This document shows, piece after piece, positions 47,921 to 59,821 of a stretch of DNA of 64,000 nt. The notes beneath the pieces are model-generated. The model did no database searches and was not told where the DNA came from. It saw nothing but the letters and a program-made list of their open reading frames with translations. Positions within the stretch are counted from its first letter, which is position 1. Every line of letters starts with the position of its first letter. The position numbers and the translations under genes were made by a program. Origin of the DNA: Dryococelus australis (taxonomy: Eukaryota; Arthropoda; Insecta; Phasmatodea; Phasmatidae); the NCBI GenBank assembly GCA_029891345.1, contig CM057000.1, positions 128,315,338-128,379,337 of the forward strand. Direction: 5' to 3'.

Positions 47921-48106
47921 CATAATTGTTGTTATTGTATTTTTACGTCCCTCGGTTTTATGCTTGAAAGCTTAGCAGGGGACGGCGTACAGACTAACTT
48001 ATAACCTAACTTATATTAACACCCATGCCTTGCCCGGGATTCGAACCCAGAGCCTCCCGCACCCCAGATCGTGACGCACCAACCGACTGCGCCACGGTAG
48101 GCCGTC
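47921..48106 (-). repeat. tRNA-derived SINE, family 2-like
   Basis: The minus-strand reading begins CGGCCTACCGTGGCGCAGTC (A box TGGCGCAGTCGG), then reaches a textbook B box GGTTCGAATCC and CGGGCAAGGCATGGGTGT. The tail runs toward ATTGTTGTTAT-type repeats at about 47925-47945. The A-to-B spacing is somewhat larger than in a simple tRNA. This is the best preserved pol III head in the window. Confidence 0.8.
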
Positions 48107-48759
48107 ATGTTTGTCGTTAGGATCATCGGAACATTATGGATCGAATGTGCTCTTAATTCAAACTAATTAATAGAAGATTTTGTAGGTGGAATGAATATTA
48201 ACGTTAATAGTGTTAGTAACAATAATATTTTGATTTAGGAGAAGTTCGCACAGGTAGGAAGAGAAATAATGAATTTAGATGCCGGTGAGAAACCTCTCAC
48301 CTTTGTGTGAGAGTTATCTTCAGTTGCCTTGTCAAGGAGAATAAAAAGGTAGGCTTTCTCGGCTGACCAGAACAAAGGCAAGATCATCGCACAGTGTTTG
48401 AGCAGACCATAAATACTACGGATAAAATTAAGTATTAATTCTTTCAACGGAGCTGTTTGGCAAATAAAACTTATGTTTAAATAAAAAAAGTTAAAATTTT
48501 ATAGGGAGTCACAATATACGGGATGTCCAGAACGAAACATGGAAGTTCGCTAAAGTTTGTAACAGGGGAAGCCCATTGTCATGTAGTTTCCTCGCTTCAG
48601 ATCACGCGCAAAGGTGAGGATGCGTTATGTTTTACTGCACTCAAGTTTGTATATTTAATCGGGAATTTTCTCGGTCCGTGCAAAGTCGCGAGTAGAATGC
48701 CACGGTAGGTTCTGTGACATGGAGCAGGGAGGAGGTTGAAGGGTTGTGACCATGTCACA
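48107..48759. other. Unassigned DNA
   Basis: No feature recognised. Confidence 0.4.
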
Positions 48760-49514
48760 GCACGTGGCGACCATCTTGTGTCGGCCATCTTGAATGTAGG
48801 TTAACTCGACCTTGGGTGACTTGACGGTGCACGTGGAATAGACTTGAATAAAAAAAAATTAACTTCAAAAAATTCCAAAATAAAAAAAAATAATCTAGAA
48901 TTTTTATAACTAAATTAAATGTTTAAAAGTTCTAACACTTTCAGAAAATTTTGGGGAAAACTATTACTCCGCCCACCTCAATTTTTATTGACTCTTTAGT
49001 TGACAATCTCCACCCCCATCCCAATTTTATTGGCAGTTTATTTGGACAATTTTTTGCCACAGCTCGACCCCCATCACAATTTTTATTGGTTTTACATCGC
49101 AGCCCCATCACTTATACCCTCCCTTCATTTACTCTCACCTTTTCTCCACTCCCTCTCTTCTCTCCTGACAACCCCGTTTTTCTCCAATCAATTTAGCCTA
49201 CTATTCATTGGTTATTTATTCTACTCCCCTCTACACTCACCCCTATAACTCGACCAATTATTCGCCCTTGTTTAATCGCCTCAATATCCTTCTACTACTG
49301 TCCATTGTTTTTAACATTATCGACTAGAGCACGCTATTGAGTAAAATAGCTAACGTGGCCATAGTTGTGCCACGTAATGGTTCTTCGTCTTATGCTACAG
49401 GTAAAGGATTATCCTATCTTTCCGGACATTTCTAGCATTCAGACTGGCAAGTTATTTTTTTTCGGCTATTCCAGTACGATAGTTCGCGGTGTATTATTTA
49501 ATGAGATCATATAA

Positions 49515-50215
49515 ATGAATACATTTTTAAGCCCATTACTCGTCGTCTCAATGTACTCAAGGATAGCGATGGAGCACCTAGAGCTGTGAATAAAGAAATC
49601 AACGATACTGCTGAGCCTATAAAGAAGCGGAAACATGTCGATGTACAGACATATCGGGGAAATGGATCGGATGCGGATTTGCCACACAAGAAAAAAAGTA
49701 CGGAAGAAAGTCTTCAAAACCCAATGCTCTGATTCGCCAGTACCTACGATCTATGCATATATCATAATAATGATACGGCGTATGGCGTATACATGCATGA
49801 TTGTAAATGGTTCCTCGGTGCTGATGAAATAGAGTTTCTACCTTGCGGGATTATCCAAGTTGGCGATTACAAGACGTGCGGAACTCCCGGGCTTTATGAA
49901 CTTCTATTTCGCAAGGAGCCCAGAAAGTTTACAGAACCAAAACCTGCTGCAATAAATGACTTTTCTCGAACTCGCACATACACGTTCCCAAGATAACAAT
50001 TCTGAGACCGGTCTTTATAAGGAAGGAGATCACAAAAAATCTACATTCTCGCAGACATCTTCAGTGGCCTAGCACTGAAATGCTGTGAAGGTCTGAAGTA
50101 GACAGATAACATTAAGAACACCGACTATGTGGTTTGGGACGACCCGAGCGAGCTGGTCGATAGGCTTCGCAAAGGATTGGAAATTACTTCCACACTAACG
50201 AAATAATTTCAGTCA
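49515..50215 (+). pseudogene. Polinton companion ORF, degenerate
   Basis: One frame, interrupted by stops (the first near 49729). A basic N-terminal part contains KKRKHVDV (about 49624-49650). The signature NNDTAYGVY, then CGTPGLYELLF (about 49880-49912), and finally a WDDPSELVDRL block (50135-50167). I recognise this order, a G-TPGLYELLF box followed by a DDP-ELVDRL box, from uncharacterised proteins next to Polinton integrases in insects. Their biochemical role is not known to me; capsid/core association has been suggested for similar virus-like elements. The copy is not functional. Confidence 0.55.
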
Positions 50216-50224
50216 TCGAAGAAC

Positions 50225-50800
50225 TGAAGGAGAGATGTTACAAAGAATGAGTCGATAGGAAATCGCCAACAAACTGCATGCATTTGCGAGACGCAACTAC
50301 CATTGCCACAAGGTTGTGATATGTGGGATGAACTACAATTTTCAAGCCGACCTCATCGAGATGATACCATATGCTTGGCTCAACAAGGGCTACAAATTCA
50401 TGTTGACAGTCATCGATGAATATAGCAAATTCGCCTGGGCGAGGGCTGTCAAGTCGAAGAACGCACATGATGTCAGCGAGGCCATGATGGATGTATTAAA
50501 CGAAGGACGCATCCCGAATAATCTACAAACCGACCAGGGCAAATAGATCTACAATGCAATGTTCAAGGCCCTGATAAAGAAACATAACACAAATCATTAT
50601 CTCGAGGACCTGAGTAATGTTCCAATTTGTGGTGGTTTCTACGTGGAGGAGATACTGCCTGCAAACTTTCCAGATATGTATGTGGTCGAGAATGTGCTGA
50701 AACGACATAATGGATGGTCGTATGTCACATAGTGGGGTTTACCAGCCTGATATAATTCCAGGGTCGTCGATGCGAACATCGAGTGGTGAACACACAAGAC
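50225..50800 (+). pseudogene. Polinton-type rve integrase with chromodomain, internally deleted
   Basis: The frame at 50316 carries NFQADLIEMIPYA (first catalytic Asp), KGYKFMLTVIDEYSKFAWA, and NNLQTDQGK (second catalytic Asp), all landmarks of the retroviral-like integrase core. An in-frame TAG follows at 50544-50546, and the frame continues with the expected YNAMFKALIKK. At about 50598 it jumps directly to a chromodomain-like end: FPDMYVVENVLKRHNG then WSYV. The middle of the core, with the third catalytic Glu and the linker, is missing without loss of frame. The protein would therefore be inactive. The element has homology to virus-like DNA, so only the landmarks are given. Confidence 0.75.
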
Positions 50801-51747
50801 TGCAATTAAAAAACCTGTGTACAAGTGTTTTCTCATTTTTTACTTTAACAAACAAACTTAATTAAAAAATATATATGTTGTGCTTTATTTATTTTGAAAT
50901 GCTCCTGTTTTACATAAAAATTATAAAATTACTTAAATTGAAAAATAAAATAAAATACAAATTATGTATGTGCTTTGCAGGAATGATCAATGTCACCATC
51001 GTGTACAGGCCTATAGCTGGCTACATAATTGACAAATTAGCGAAACTCATACATTGAAAATAGAATCCAATATTGAGGGTGCTGACAGCACCACTTATAC
51101 GTTAAAAAACAAAGAAATGTGTTTGCAATTTGGTGGCTAAATCACTAGCTCGCCCGTTGGGTAAAACCGATTATTAGTACATAGCACAATCTAGGTGTTC
51201 AAAATTGAAACAAATGACAAGCGAAAAAAAATCAAGATGGCTGCATACGACGATGAATAAAGATGAGCGGCTGGGGAGGGGAATGTCAAGACAATGTGAT
51301 TTTTTGGAGAGGGGTCAGTCGTCTGCTGGACATGGTGCTGTGGAATCCTCCAGAAATTTAAGTTTTTTATAGTAAGATCTTTAATAATGATTTTTTTTAA
51401 TAATTTGTATAATTTCTTTAAAAAAAATTTTTTTTACCGATTTTGATTAATTTTTTGGAAATTTTTTGAGATATTTGGGATTTAAACGCCAAATGTCACC
51501 AGTCACAATCAAAGGTCAAGGTCATTTGGATTTAATATGGTGGCTAAGATGGTTGATATGAACAAGATGACTGATGGTCAGATCAGACTTCGGGCCCTGT
51601 GTATTGATTTGGTATGCCTTATGCATATAAAACCAATAATGCTGTCACTGCTCTGCCCGCGAAAACGATCCCCCAAAATCTTCCTGATGGATTAAAAAGT
51701 GCCTTTCGGGAGATAGCTTTTGCAACTTGCGGAATCGGTGCTCTTAT

Positions 51748-51840
51748 GAGCGAAAAACGGGAAATTTTGAGGGAAAGGGAAAATTTTGAGGTAAAAATGG
51801 AAGTTTTTAGGGAACAAAGGGAAATTTTGGGGGATAAATG
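51748..51840 (+). repeat. GGGAAATTTTGAG iterations
   Basis: Five or so imperfect copies of a roughly 13-20 bp unit, as GGGAAATTTTGAGGG and variants. The same phrase, GAAAAACGGGAAATTTTGAG, occurs inside the right arm of the 7.5-kb element at 16510-16530, and its complement is in the left arm (9440-9480). Confidence 0.75.
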
Positions 51841-51880
51841 GCCACCTGCCGACCGGAGTGACAGACCATGAACAGCTTCA

Positions 51881-52824
51881 GCGCTCTCTACTCCCAGCCC
51901 TTGGACGCAAACATACCAAATCATTCTACTAGTGTGAACTCACTTTTATAACATTTTTCCATAAGAACTATTTCTTACTAGGCGTTACCAAAACACACAT
52001 TTTTATCACTTTTTAAATTCGAATTAATAATAAATGAAATATTTTAATTTACAGATAAAATATAATTAAACGTTTAAATAAACGAAAATGCGGTGCTTTA
52101 ATTTTAATAAAAGTTTAAGACGCTTGTGATACATACCATGTTTAGTAAACAACCAATCACATCATACATGGGGTGATTTTTCAAAGGTTTGATTCAAAGA
52201 GTGTGAAGAAACCGTGAACAGACCTTAACAATGGGACTTTAAGTGGCGATATCATCTTTTTACTTCCGGAAAGTCTGAAGCCAAGTTCAATACAGGCCCA
52301 TGTAATAGTTTAACGTGCTTACGGAGTACAGTTCTGTCAAAAAGCTTAATTGGCACGTTGTGTTGAGAGTATGGTTTGCTTGAAGTGAGTTTTCTTTACG
52401 AATATCGGTATAATGTCAGTGGCCGTTTCGTAAAGACGAAACGCGGCTTTCAAACACGCCTGCAACGCAATTCAAGCATATTTTCGGCGGAGCTGTTAAA
52501 AATAGCTGCCTGTATTCACGCTTTATCCACTGAATTATTTCCTCTCTTAGTTTCGATGGAAGCGAATATCTCCTAAAATGTATTCTCCATCTCGTTCGCG
52601 TATAAGATATCCATTGTCCTTTCACAACGTAGCACCTACTCAAGTTCAAATCGCACCAATTCTGGTTCTCTTTTTCGAGTGCTTTTATCGCGGGGAATAT
52701 TCTCAGGTTATTTTTTGACCTGCAATTGTCCTCTTCAACAACTAGCACGTGTTTTGTTACATTTTTTACTGCGCCTTCTGAAAGGGATGTTTAAGGAATA
52801 GGACGTTCCCCTTGCGATCTCCCA

Positions 52825-52859
<35 letters not shown>

Positions 52860-54463
52860 ACATTGTTAATTCTGGTTGGCTGTTTCTCTTATGTGGTGGT
52901 CTCAATTACGTAACTTCAAAGCTACCACGAGTTGAGTCTCCCAAGTTTTTTTTTTTTTTTCTCACAATTCCCTTTGTTGTCGTTCCTCTTGTCTCCTACA
53001 CGTGTCATGTAGCCGCCAGAAGGTCTAGGCGGTGCCTTTTCCTTTTCACTTGCAGATCTATTCACCAGCGAGCGAATATACTTAGACTGCTGATATTCAG
53101 CAGGAGCATTATATCCCCTTACGTTAACGATACTGCTGCCCATGGCAAAGTATGCGAGGTTTTCCCTGCCTTTAGACGCGAGCCTTTTACAAAGAGACGA
53201 GTCCTAGTCCCCGCCTTTGAATGGCTGTTTCGGTTAAACACACAGGAGCGTGTTCAGGTTGTGAGTAGTATGAACTGTCTGTAGTAACATTATACGCCAT
53301 GAGAATGACAGTGTTTGAACGATTTTTTTTTTTTACAACTATTCCTTTTCTCTTTTGCTGTTGCCAAGTTCTTCTCGGTTGTAAGGTTAACCTTTCAGGC
53401 GGAAGACAAACAGCAGGTTGATCGATACCAACCAAAGTAAGCGAGCGTTAGAGGTCGCTTTACCCAAATTTGTGGATGAAAATGATGAATAAATTTTCAT
53501 CTGATACTGTAGAACTTGTCCAGAAATAGTGTTATCTGTTAATTCTCCATCTACCGTACCGCAGCGTACATTTGAAGACAGTCCATGTCGCAATATTAGA
53601 CGATAGATAAAGATACATGTTAGGGAAACAAAACCTTAGTGCAATACGAACCGCGCTTTCGTACGTTCAGAGCCAGGGAACTGACAACTCAGATAACTGC
53701 CAGGAATATTATTTTGTTTTCCGCTATAGATGAGCAAAAACGGAACGATTAGATATCATCATTTATAGAAGTGATTTGTTTTCAGCTATTATTTGTATAG
53801 TACTTACATTTTGCATGCCACATGAGCCACCCAAAGGAAATTAAAAATTTCAATGTCTTTAAAATAAAAATATTTTTAACTAGTTTTATTTGTAATATAA
53901 TATAATATAACTCCACTGCAGTGTAGTTATTATTTGATCACAGAGAGATGCAGTGTGTCCCCTAAAGACGTTTGTATCGTGCACGGATTTCCACCCTACT
54001 CACGATAGAGAAGGCAAATAATGCAAGGTTATAGTAGTTTTCCAATATGCAGGATGCTTATTTTATAATTGGCGACAATTTAAAATGTTTAGCCTCTCTA
54101 TCAAATATGAGGAATCATTCAACAAATTTTTACCAATTATTGTACGTTGGCGGTCCACTCTGTCGGCATTAAATTCGAAAGTAAATATACTGTTTGGATA
54201 TTACTTGTAATATCTCAGGATCGACTTAAATACTTCCCGCCAAAACTGATACGTAAAGATATGCATGTCTCCAACAGTCTAAAAAATCATTTGTGTGCCT
54301 TTAAAAAGAATGTATGTTTTCAAATTCTTTTAAGGTACGCTTTCAGCCTTTCAGCATACAAATCACCCCTCCCCCCCCCCACCAATAGGAATTATATAGG
54401 GTATCGCATATTTTCAAAGTTCCTTTCGCCTCCTTTCTATGGTTTTGTTATTTAAAAGAAACC
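51881..54463. other. Unassigned DNA with a poly(A) tract
   Basis: No gene recognised. A 32-base A run lies at 52827-52858. Open frames at 52.4-52.75 and 52.9-53.6 kb have no known domain. AAGAACTATTTCTTACTAGG at 51962-51981 recurs elsewhere (17.69, 29.08 and 63.84 kb). Confidence 0.4.
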
Positions 54464-54643
54464 GTTATGAAAATATTTAGCGTTATGTAGATATGAAAAT
54501 ATTTAATGGTATGTAAATATGAAAATATTTAAAATTATGTAAATATGAAAATATTTAAAATTATGTAAATATGAACATATGTAAGTTATGTGAATATGAA
54601 AAAAATTAAAGTTATATAAATATGAAAATATTTAAAGTTATAT
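54464..54643. repeat. 26-bp minisatellite, about 7 units
   Basis: Units of the form TTATGTAAATATGAAAATATTTAAAA repeat with increasing divergence to the right. Non-coding. Confidence 0.85.
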
Positions 54644-55650
54644 TACTACATACTGTAGACAGAGATTATTTCTTGATATTTATTGTAAAAACTTACAAAT
54701 TTTAGCCCCCTTATTAACGCGGCTATTTAAAACACGCATATTGTTATACGGAGGTTTGTGATGAGTACAGTATTAAGAAGAAGAGCTGACTATTATAAAC
54801 CTCCGGATGGCAATAAAAAAATTAGAGAGACTTACAGTGTTATCCTTATGACTTTTACTGTAAAACGGGAACTAAATGTTAATACTATACGAAATTTTGC
54901 ACTAGCTGTCAAATAAATTGTGCAAATTGCAGCACAGCTTACTTCTAACATCTCACACAAAGATAACCAACTGAACGTATATTCATAATCTGATTTCCTA
55001 CGAGAAATAAAGAAAATTAGAATATAGAAATCACACATTTGAAAGGAATTACAGTGTCAAAAGTATTGCATGAGGTATTGTTTATAACAAGGTGAAACAG
55101 TATGCTCAGACTGCAAAATTGTATAGACAACTCATTTATTGTGTAACAAATGTGAAAGGAAAAGGTTGCCCTGGTAAAAGCGCAAATTATTTATGTACTT
55201 TGGAACCTTTATTTATATTATCAGCCCACATATATTTTAATTTATGTTACAGTGTTTAACATTTGTTAACTTAAAACAAACATGCTAAATTTTTTAATTA
55301 ATAGTTTAGAATTATGGCTGCAAAATGTTTCCATTCTACAGTTTATAAAGTCAAAAGTTTATAATTAAACAAGGGATATTTGTAAAAAAAAAAAAAACTA
55401 TTGGTGGCCATGTCAAGTAATAACCATTAAAAGAAAACTCTGTCTTCGCACATGAAGAACAGCAAACGTCAATTTGGTTTCCAGCAAATTAGATTACTAA
55501 GACATTAAATTGAGCTGTTTTTTTTGGATAGTTTCAGATTTTAAAAAAAATTACACAAATATAATTAATCATTTAAAGAATTCATTTATAGTCATTGTAT
55601 ATCTTCGAATCCATACTAAAAATAATACGGTGCAGTTATCTATATAATAC
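54644..55650. other. Unassigned AT-rich DNA
   Basis: No feature recognised. Confidence 0.4.
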
Positions 55651-55900
55651 ATATAGACTGTTCACGGTACAATGAGAAATTTTCGAATGCCCTGCTTCGG
55701 ATCTACTTGTATGCACGTTGTGTATTCTTCCGCCTTATGTAAAATTAACATTGTGATGGGTCTCGTCACTTCATTCATCGATACCAATTTTACTGGGCGC
55801 GTGTTTCTCAGTTCGCCCGTTCAAATATATACAGGTATGAGCTGCGACTTTTTTCTAAGGTTGATTTCAAAAGTACTCACTTTATCGTGAACAGCCTTTA
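55651..55900. mobile_element. GGCTGTTC MITE (copy E)
   Basis: Left ATATAGACTGTTCACGGTAC, right complement TAAAGGCTGTTCACGATAAA followed by GTGAGTACTTTTGAAATC. About 250 bp. An internal ACTTGTATGCACGTTGTGTA corresponds to the complement of part of copy D. Confidence 0.75.
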
Positions 55901-56537
55901 GTTTTGCTTACTCACTGAGAAAAGTTTCCGTTTGAATTAAAAGAAGTTTGTTTGGCCCAACCAAATTGTTCGCTTGTATAGGGGCAGTAAAATATAAGGG
56001 ATGATGCAGCTTCTCAAGAGACGCTCAAAACTCCCTACGTCACTTCAGTTGATCGTCCTCCCTCATCCCTCTCGAGGACCCACAATGCCATACCATCCGG
56101 CAGCAATCCTGCCATAGTGCAGGAGAAGGTCTATGCAGCCAGCCGCCCGTGTTATCGCACAAAAGAGAGGCTGGAGAGCCCTCGAGGTAAGGAGCAGCTG
56201 GCGAGGGGTCCGGCTGCTGGCCCCGACACTGGATTCAGCTTCCTCCCCCCCCCCTCTTTTTCTTTTTTTTTAAACGGATAACAATGGAAAGCTTTCACAT
56301 CCATGGGAATTCCTGCGGTTCCCTGGCCTTGCTACCCCTTCCCCTCCCTCCCCCCCCTTCCCTCAAGAGAGGAACATGCGATGCGCGGAACACAACACGT
56401 TTTTCTCCCCCGCGTACCGCGCGCCTCGTCGTTGCAAATCCGCTTCGACAACTCTCTGGATAACAATTCGTCACTGAAAAAAAAAAAAAACGTCGATGAG
56501 CTTTCCTCAGCCTCCGCAGAGCCTTTAGTGGTAACTT
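55901..56537. other. GC-rich unassigned DNA
   Basis: Includes C-rich tracts (10 C at 56245-56254) and frames open on both strands without a domain. Confidence 0.4.
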
Positions 56538-57157
56538 CACTGTAATAAAATAATGGGAAAATTACCTGACAAGTGTAAGGTAATATTCGTAAACTTTTGG
56601 GGGAAACACAGTTTTCCTTACAGGTAAGGTAAAAATTACCGCACTTTGGAGTAGAATTCACGTACATGGTAGTGGAAAATCCCATGGGTGGATGGGAACA
56701 TCACCTTACGACGCGTGCATCTCTTCAGCATTGTCCCAACAACTAAGTGGAGGGACGGGCGGTAGAAACAATCATTTAACATGTTAATACTCACCAATGC
56801 AGTCACGCTGTCGTCGTGGTATAATGGATAGCGCGACGACCTATCGTAATACAGGGCCGTGGTTCGCGCCCACCAGCAAATGTGGGGGATTTTAGTGTTG
56901 AGGTTTCGGTTACAATTCGTCAGCGGAGATAGATAATAAAAGTAATTTACTCGGCTATAATTTGAAATACGTTACAGTTAGTTTGTCCTTACTTGTATGG
57001 GATTTCCCCCCCCCCTCTCCCCAACACTTTTGTCAGGTACTTTTCACGTACAATTATGTAAATTTACTCTACATTTAAGAGGTGATTTTACCTTGCATTT
57101 GAAGTAATTAGCTTCCCTTACGTGTAAAGGAATTTTACCTCAAAATTTTTTACAGTG
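56538..57157 (+). mobile_element. Intact CACTG-ended element (620 bp) with internal tRNA-like box
   Basis: Left end CACTGTAATAAAATAATGGG, right end complement CACTGTAAAAAATTTTGAGG. Inside are repeated, alternately oriented TTACCTGACAAG / CTTACAGGTAAGG phrases. Near the middle, 56815-56880, a tRNA-like block has TGGTATAATGGATAGCGC (A-box region) and GTGGTTCGCGCCC (B-box region). TT lies on both sides of the element, consistent with a 2-bp duplication. A tRNA-like promoter inside inverted termini is unusual. The element at 42.6-44.8 kb has the same box, so it belongs to the family and is not a chance insertion. Confidence 0.75.
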
Positions 57158-57482
57158 TTCTTAAGCTGTGAATGTTTCATGCGTAAACCCATAAGATTTC
57201 GCGAATTCATTTGAGGACAAGTTAAACTTGAACCACATTTACATTTGAGTACCTGCCTGTATTGGACACTCAGTGTGTTAGCCCTCCCCCCCCCCCCCCC
57301 AGGGACACTTTCAACCAATAACGAATCTGCAACGAAAATCAAGGCCCGAATCTCGTGCTATCTGGTCTGGATTTTACACTGGAGCATTGGCCGATAAACA
57401 ACTAGTTGAAGCTCGAGTGCACAGAGGATTGTGAAGTCTAGCTTGTTGCCGAGTGAATACGCGAAATTTCCGGGTCTCCAAC

Positions 57483-57740
57483 TATGGGCTGTTCACGATA
57501 AACTGGGCACTTTTGAATGTCGCGTTTAAGATACACTTCAGTGCACATTTTGTGTTCTTCCACTCTATGTAAAATATTACATTGCATGGCCCTGAGCACT
57601 CTATTCGTGCGTCGGTCAAGTCAAACTGTGAAAAAGGTTATAAATGTAACTGTTTTACAAATTTAATGTAAGCAGGTAGGGGCAGTAATATTTCAAAGTT
57701 TGATTTCAAAAGTGCTCAATATTTGCGATTTCTATGGCTA
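57483..57740. mobile_element. GGCTGTTC MITE (copy F)
   Basis: Left TATGGGCTGTTCACGATAAA followed by CTGGGCACTTTTGAA. The right side has TTTGATTTCAAAAGTGCTCA and then a decayed end. About 258 bp. Confidence 0.65.
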
Positions 57741-59511
57741 AAACCGCAACGTATTTTCAGATTAGTAGTTCCTGAATTATAAAAATATTATTCCACTCTG
57801 TGATTGTATATCGTCCATTATTACTTATTCACATAACATTTTTGGGCATATAACATTCGTAGGTTACCTACAGAGAAAATTTGAGCTGATTAATCGTCGT
57901 GTGACACACGAATATTTTAAATTTTCCGTCTTAATTTTGCATTCATAGGGTATGTTCAGTAAACATATGTTTATTCTCAAGCTACGAATACTTTTAAGTG
58001 TGCGATATGGCTGGCTGGTGAAAGTGACTTAATTTTCCATGATCACGACTATTCTTGGTAACCAGTGAAGAAAAAGCTTTAATGTACTTCTAAAAGCGTC
58101 CTTCAACGGCCTTACGCACTAAGCCATCTCATTCGTGTGGCGGTGAAGCAGAACCACTGATTACACACGCTCAACTTCTGACAAGTCTCTATTCATGAGC
58201 CCCTAGTTGGGTCCCAGAAGTTCATAGTTCACTGTAATCAGATCATAATGTCGTCTTTTGTCATTCGTGTACAAAAGCGTGCGGCATAGAGCCCTCGCAT
58301 TATTTTGTGAACCTCCTTAAATACGACACCACCAGACTAAAACATACTATGAGATTTAGCTATTTTCCGTAACACGGAAAGCAGTTGGGCATTTCCTGGG
58401 AGCCGAATTAGTTTCTGAATATTTGGAAGTGTTATACAGCTTAAGGCCCAACGAAACGACAAAAACCTACGAAAATAAAATGTAGGGAGGGCGTAATCAA
58501 AACGGCGAAATATTTTGTGCAACTCTAGTTTTATTATTTTCTGGAGAGTTTTAATTTCCCTCACTGCGTTGTGGCGACAATAATTTCTGTCAAATACCTT
58601 AATTCTGCTTGTTCGTGATAGAAAACCGTACTGCTTCAACCGCACAGCAAATGCGTCAGATATATGGGGTATTTTGCTATGTCCCACATTTCATAGAGTG
58701 CCATTTCCAGTAAGCTAGAAGGAGTAAAAAGGCTTGACAGCAGAGGTGTTCGAGGATGGCGAAGGAAAGAATGTGGAAGTGTTGTTTCTCATTAGCATTG
58801 CTAATAGACGCTCCAGTTCAGCCGAAGCGTTCCTGTATCGATTCCAGTCGACGGAACGCGCTTTGAAAAGCAAATTCCCGCTGCTCGCGATCGGGCCAGT
58901 TGCCGATTTTATTTTGCGAGGGGGGAGAAGAATTTCAAACAGAGTTGGTTTTATTTTACTTTTGTTACTTCTTCATGAAAAATTCCGTTCGTTGTTGCAG
59001 TTCTGTTCTTTTTATAAATTTGTACGTTGCATGCGTAATCACACTTGTCAAAAATTATTCTTGTTCAAATTGCATTCATACAGATATACTTAACACCCAA
59101 GGAATTTACTGGACATGGATTTCGCGTGATTTATAGAGGGTTAAGTTTTAACCAATTAAAAAAAAAAACAGTTTTGTTGTACGCGCCATGTGTCTACGTG
59201 GCATCCGCCAAGATGAACGTTCTGATCAAGAAACTTCCTGAAGAGAAGGGTAGCTCAATAATGTCGAGGTAGCTTGAATTACTCCAAAGTCCGCATTCTT
59301 GAAACTGACATTGACCGTTTGAATTCAAATCTTGGGCGCATCTTAGAACTTTGTTCATAATAGAAAATTGTTTATATCAGAAAATTTAATCAAGACAATA
59401 CTAAAATTTTTTTACCAAGAACATTTTATTAAATAACTTAGCATTATCCGGCGAATTATGTCGCTAATAAAAAAAATGCTAAAAAATAATATAAGCGTTC
59501 GTTTTTCAAAC
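57741..59511. other. Unassigned DNA
   Basis: Open frames at 58337-58687 (minus, 116 codons) and 58734-59093 (plus, 119 codons) diverge from a 46-bp gap. Neither shows a domain, signal peptide or motif I recognise, and both are near chance length. Confidence 0.35.
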
Positions 59512-59821
59512 TTTAAACTGGTTGGTTGATGACTGGTAACAAGTCGGTTAGTAGGTTATAATGGTAAATGTATTTTAAACTGGTCGGTTGATGACTGGTA
59601 ACAAGTTGGTTAGTAGGTTATAATGGTAAATGTATTTTAAACTGGTTGGTTGATGACTGGTAACAAGTTGGTTAGTAGGTTATAATGGTAAATGTATTTT
59701 AAACTGGTTGGTTGATGACTGGTAACAAGTTGGTTAGTAGGTTATAATGGTAAATGTATTTTAAACTGGTCGGTTGATGACTGGTAACAAGTTGGTTAGT
59801 AGGTTATAATGGTAAATGTAT
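59512..59821. repeat. Five tandem copies of a 62-bp unit
   Basis: Unit starts TTTAAACTGGTTGGTTGATG and ends AATGGTAAATGTA, with starts at 59512, 59574, 59636, 59698 and 59760. The copies differ only by C/T changes at two GGTYGGTT/GTYGGTTA positions. This near-identity indicates recent expansion. Confidence 0.97.

Larger units (their letters stand above)
48760..51880 (+). mobile_element. Decayed Polinton/Maverick-like element
   Basis: Two coding relics typical of insect Polintons sit between inverted motifs. Left, at 48765-48830: CCATCTTG, GGCCATCTTGAA and GACCTTGGGTGACTTGACGG. Right, in complement of 51505-51570: CATCTTG, ACCATCTTAGCC and GACCTTGACC, followed on both sides by A-rich DNA. The inverted termini are diverged, and only about 3 kb remains of what is normally 15-20 kb. 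DNA polymerase B, ATPase and capsid genes are absent. Boundaries are approximate. Confidence 0.6.

Noticed and set aside
58337-59093. Divergent gene pair
   Set aside because: The two frames (116 and 119 codons) are near chance length and show no recognisable motif.
59512-59821. CRISPR array
   Set aside because: Units are contiguous 62-bp tandem copies with no unique spacers, in a eukaryotic context.
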